From NCBI RefSeq assembly GCF_964199755.1, contig NC_133896.1, positions 85,048,215 through 85,112,214 of the forward strand: a stretch of DNA of 64,000 nucleotides, given 5' to 3'. This stretch comes from Larus michahellis. Its lineage: Eukaryota; Chordata; Aves; Charadriiformes; Laridae. Shown one piece after another: positions 63,501-64,000 of the stretch (the stretch's first letter is position 1; every line of letters begins with the position of its first letter). A program made the translations under genes and the position numbers. The notes under the pieces were generated by a model. That model did no database searches. It was not told the origin of the DNA and saw only the letters and a program-made list of their open reading frames with translations.

Positions 63501-64000
63501 CTGAGGGAACCATGGCAGCATGAACAGATCTTCCCCCCAACCTCATAACTGTGATGGAGGAGGGACTCTCTTACTTTCTTGGTCCTCTGCCTTCCCCTGT
63601 GCTTTCTTTTTGCGGCACTTTTTTCTGCTAACGCATTATAGCTCACTCTTTGGGACTGCAAGTAGAACCCCAAGTACCACATGCAGCTGTCTGGCAGATT
63701 TGTGATCCCCTGAGCAGCTACATGGGGTGCCAACGCAGGGAAATGGAAGTACTGCTGCGCTATAGCTGCAGAAAATGGTCTCTGAGGTACCACGTCCCTT
63801 AATGGTAAATTCGTGTCTTGGATTCTCCGGTAGTATAAGGGGTAATGTCCAAATATCTCACGTATAGATTCCTCTGACTTCAGATGTATGCTGTTTTCAC
63901 ACTAATTTCTCCAGCAAAAGTGTTTTTAACTCACCAGGTTAGTGGGGCTCTGAGGAAAGAAGTATTGGGAGGAAAATCCTAGCCTATGCAATTTTCTTTA

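Larger units (their letters stand above)
50962..64000. other. Upstream part of FAR2 (intron 1 or 5' flank), partly unassigned
   Basis: The first FAR2 coding exon (GATGFLGK motif) was looked for on the minus strand and not found, so this stretch is best read as part of a long intron 1. It contains a CR1 (51836-52543), coding-like broken tracts at 57.9-60.5 kb, an 18-bp tandem duplication and homopolymer runs (T at about 56159-56174 and 61088-61109, A at about 56417-56432). Confidence 0.55.

Noticed and set aside
63825..63895. tRNA-like start (CTCCGGTAGTATAAGGGG)
   Set aside because: It resembles an A box, but no convincing B box, anticodon stem or acceptor pairing follows.
1..64000. CRISPR arrays, bacterial operons, phage or plasmid features
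   Set aside because: The gene is spliced and the repeats are avian retroelements; no regularly spaced direct repeats with unique spacers were seen.

Overview
The window looks like ordinary avian nuclear DNA. It carries several copies of the CR1 LINE with the bird-type 3' end (an ATTCTATG or ATTCTGTG octamer repeated), a solo LTR of a type I remember as common in bird genomes (starts TGTCGTGGTTTAACCC, ends CCAAAACCAGCACA), and one split vertebrate gene with long introns. The species cannot be named from the sequence.

The only gene I can support is a fatty acyl-CoA reductase on the minus strand, most likely FAR2. Ten coding exons lie between 50961 and 16783, all with GT-AG junctions and consistent phases. 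They encode 452 residues plus a stop codon. The first coding exon, about 63 residues with the Rossmann GxxGxxG motif, was not found and should lie beyond the right edge. 452 plus 63 gives 515, the usual length of vertebrate FAR proteins. Diagnostic residues favour FAR2 over FAR1. The enzyme would reduce fatty acyl-CoA to fatty alcohol at the peroxisome, feeding wax-ester and ether-lipid synthesis. In birds, wax esters are a major product of the preen gland.

Layout: 1-848 is a probable LTR fragment (minus) with a 33-bp tandem repeat. 1311-2091 is a CR1 3' end (plus). 4081-4453 is a possible LTR (plus). 4690-6838 is a CR1 truncated at both ends (minus) with endonuclease and reverse-transcriptase domains. 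6839-16782 is gene-free flank that should include the FAR2 3' UTR. 16783-50961 is FAR2, whose introns hold four more recognisable CR1 tracts (19836-20242 plus, 30118-30682 minus, 34683-35453 plus, and an ancient plus-strand copy at 45420-46600) and the LTR at 45786-46300 nested in that ancient copy. 50962-64000 is upstream intron 1 or flank, with one more CR1 (51836-52543) and two coding-like but broken tracts (57.9-59.5 kb minus, 59.9-60.5 kb plus) that I could not identify.

I found no CRISPR array, no convincing RNA gene and no clearly new system. The observations most worth checking are the FAR2 gene itself, the nested LTR, the two unidentified coding-like tracts and the repeat-bearing LTR at the left edge.
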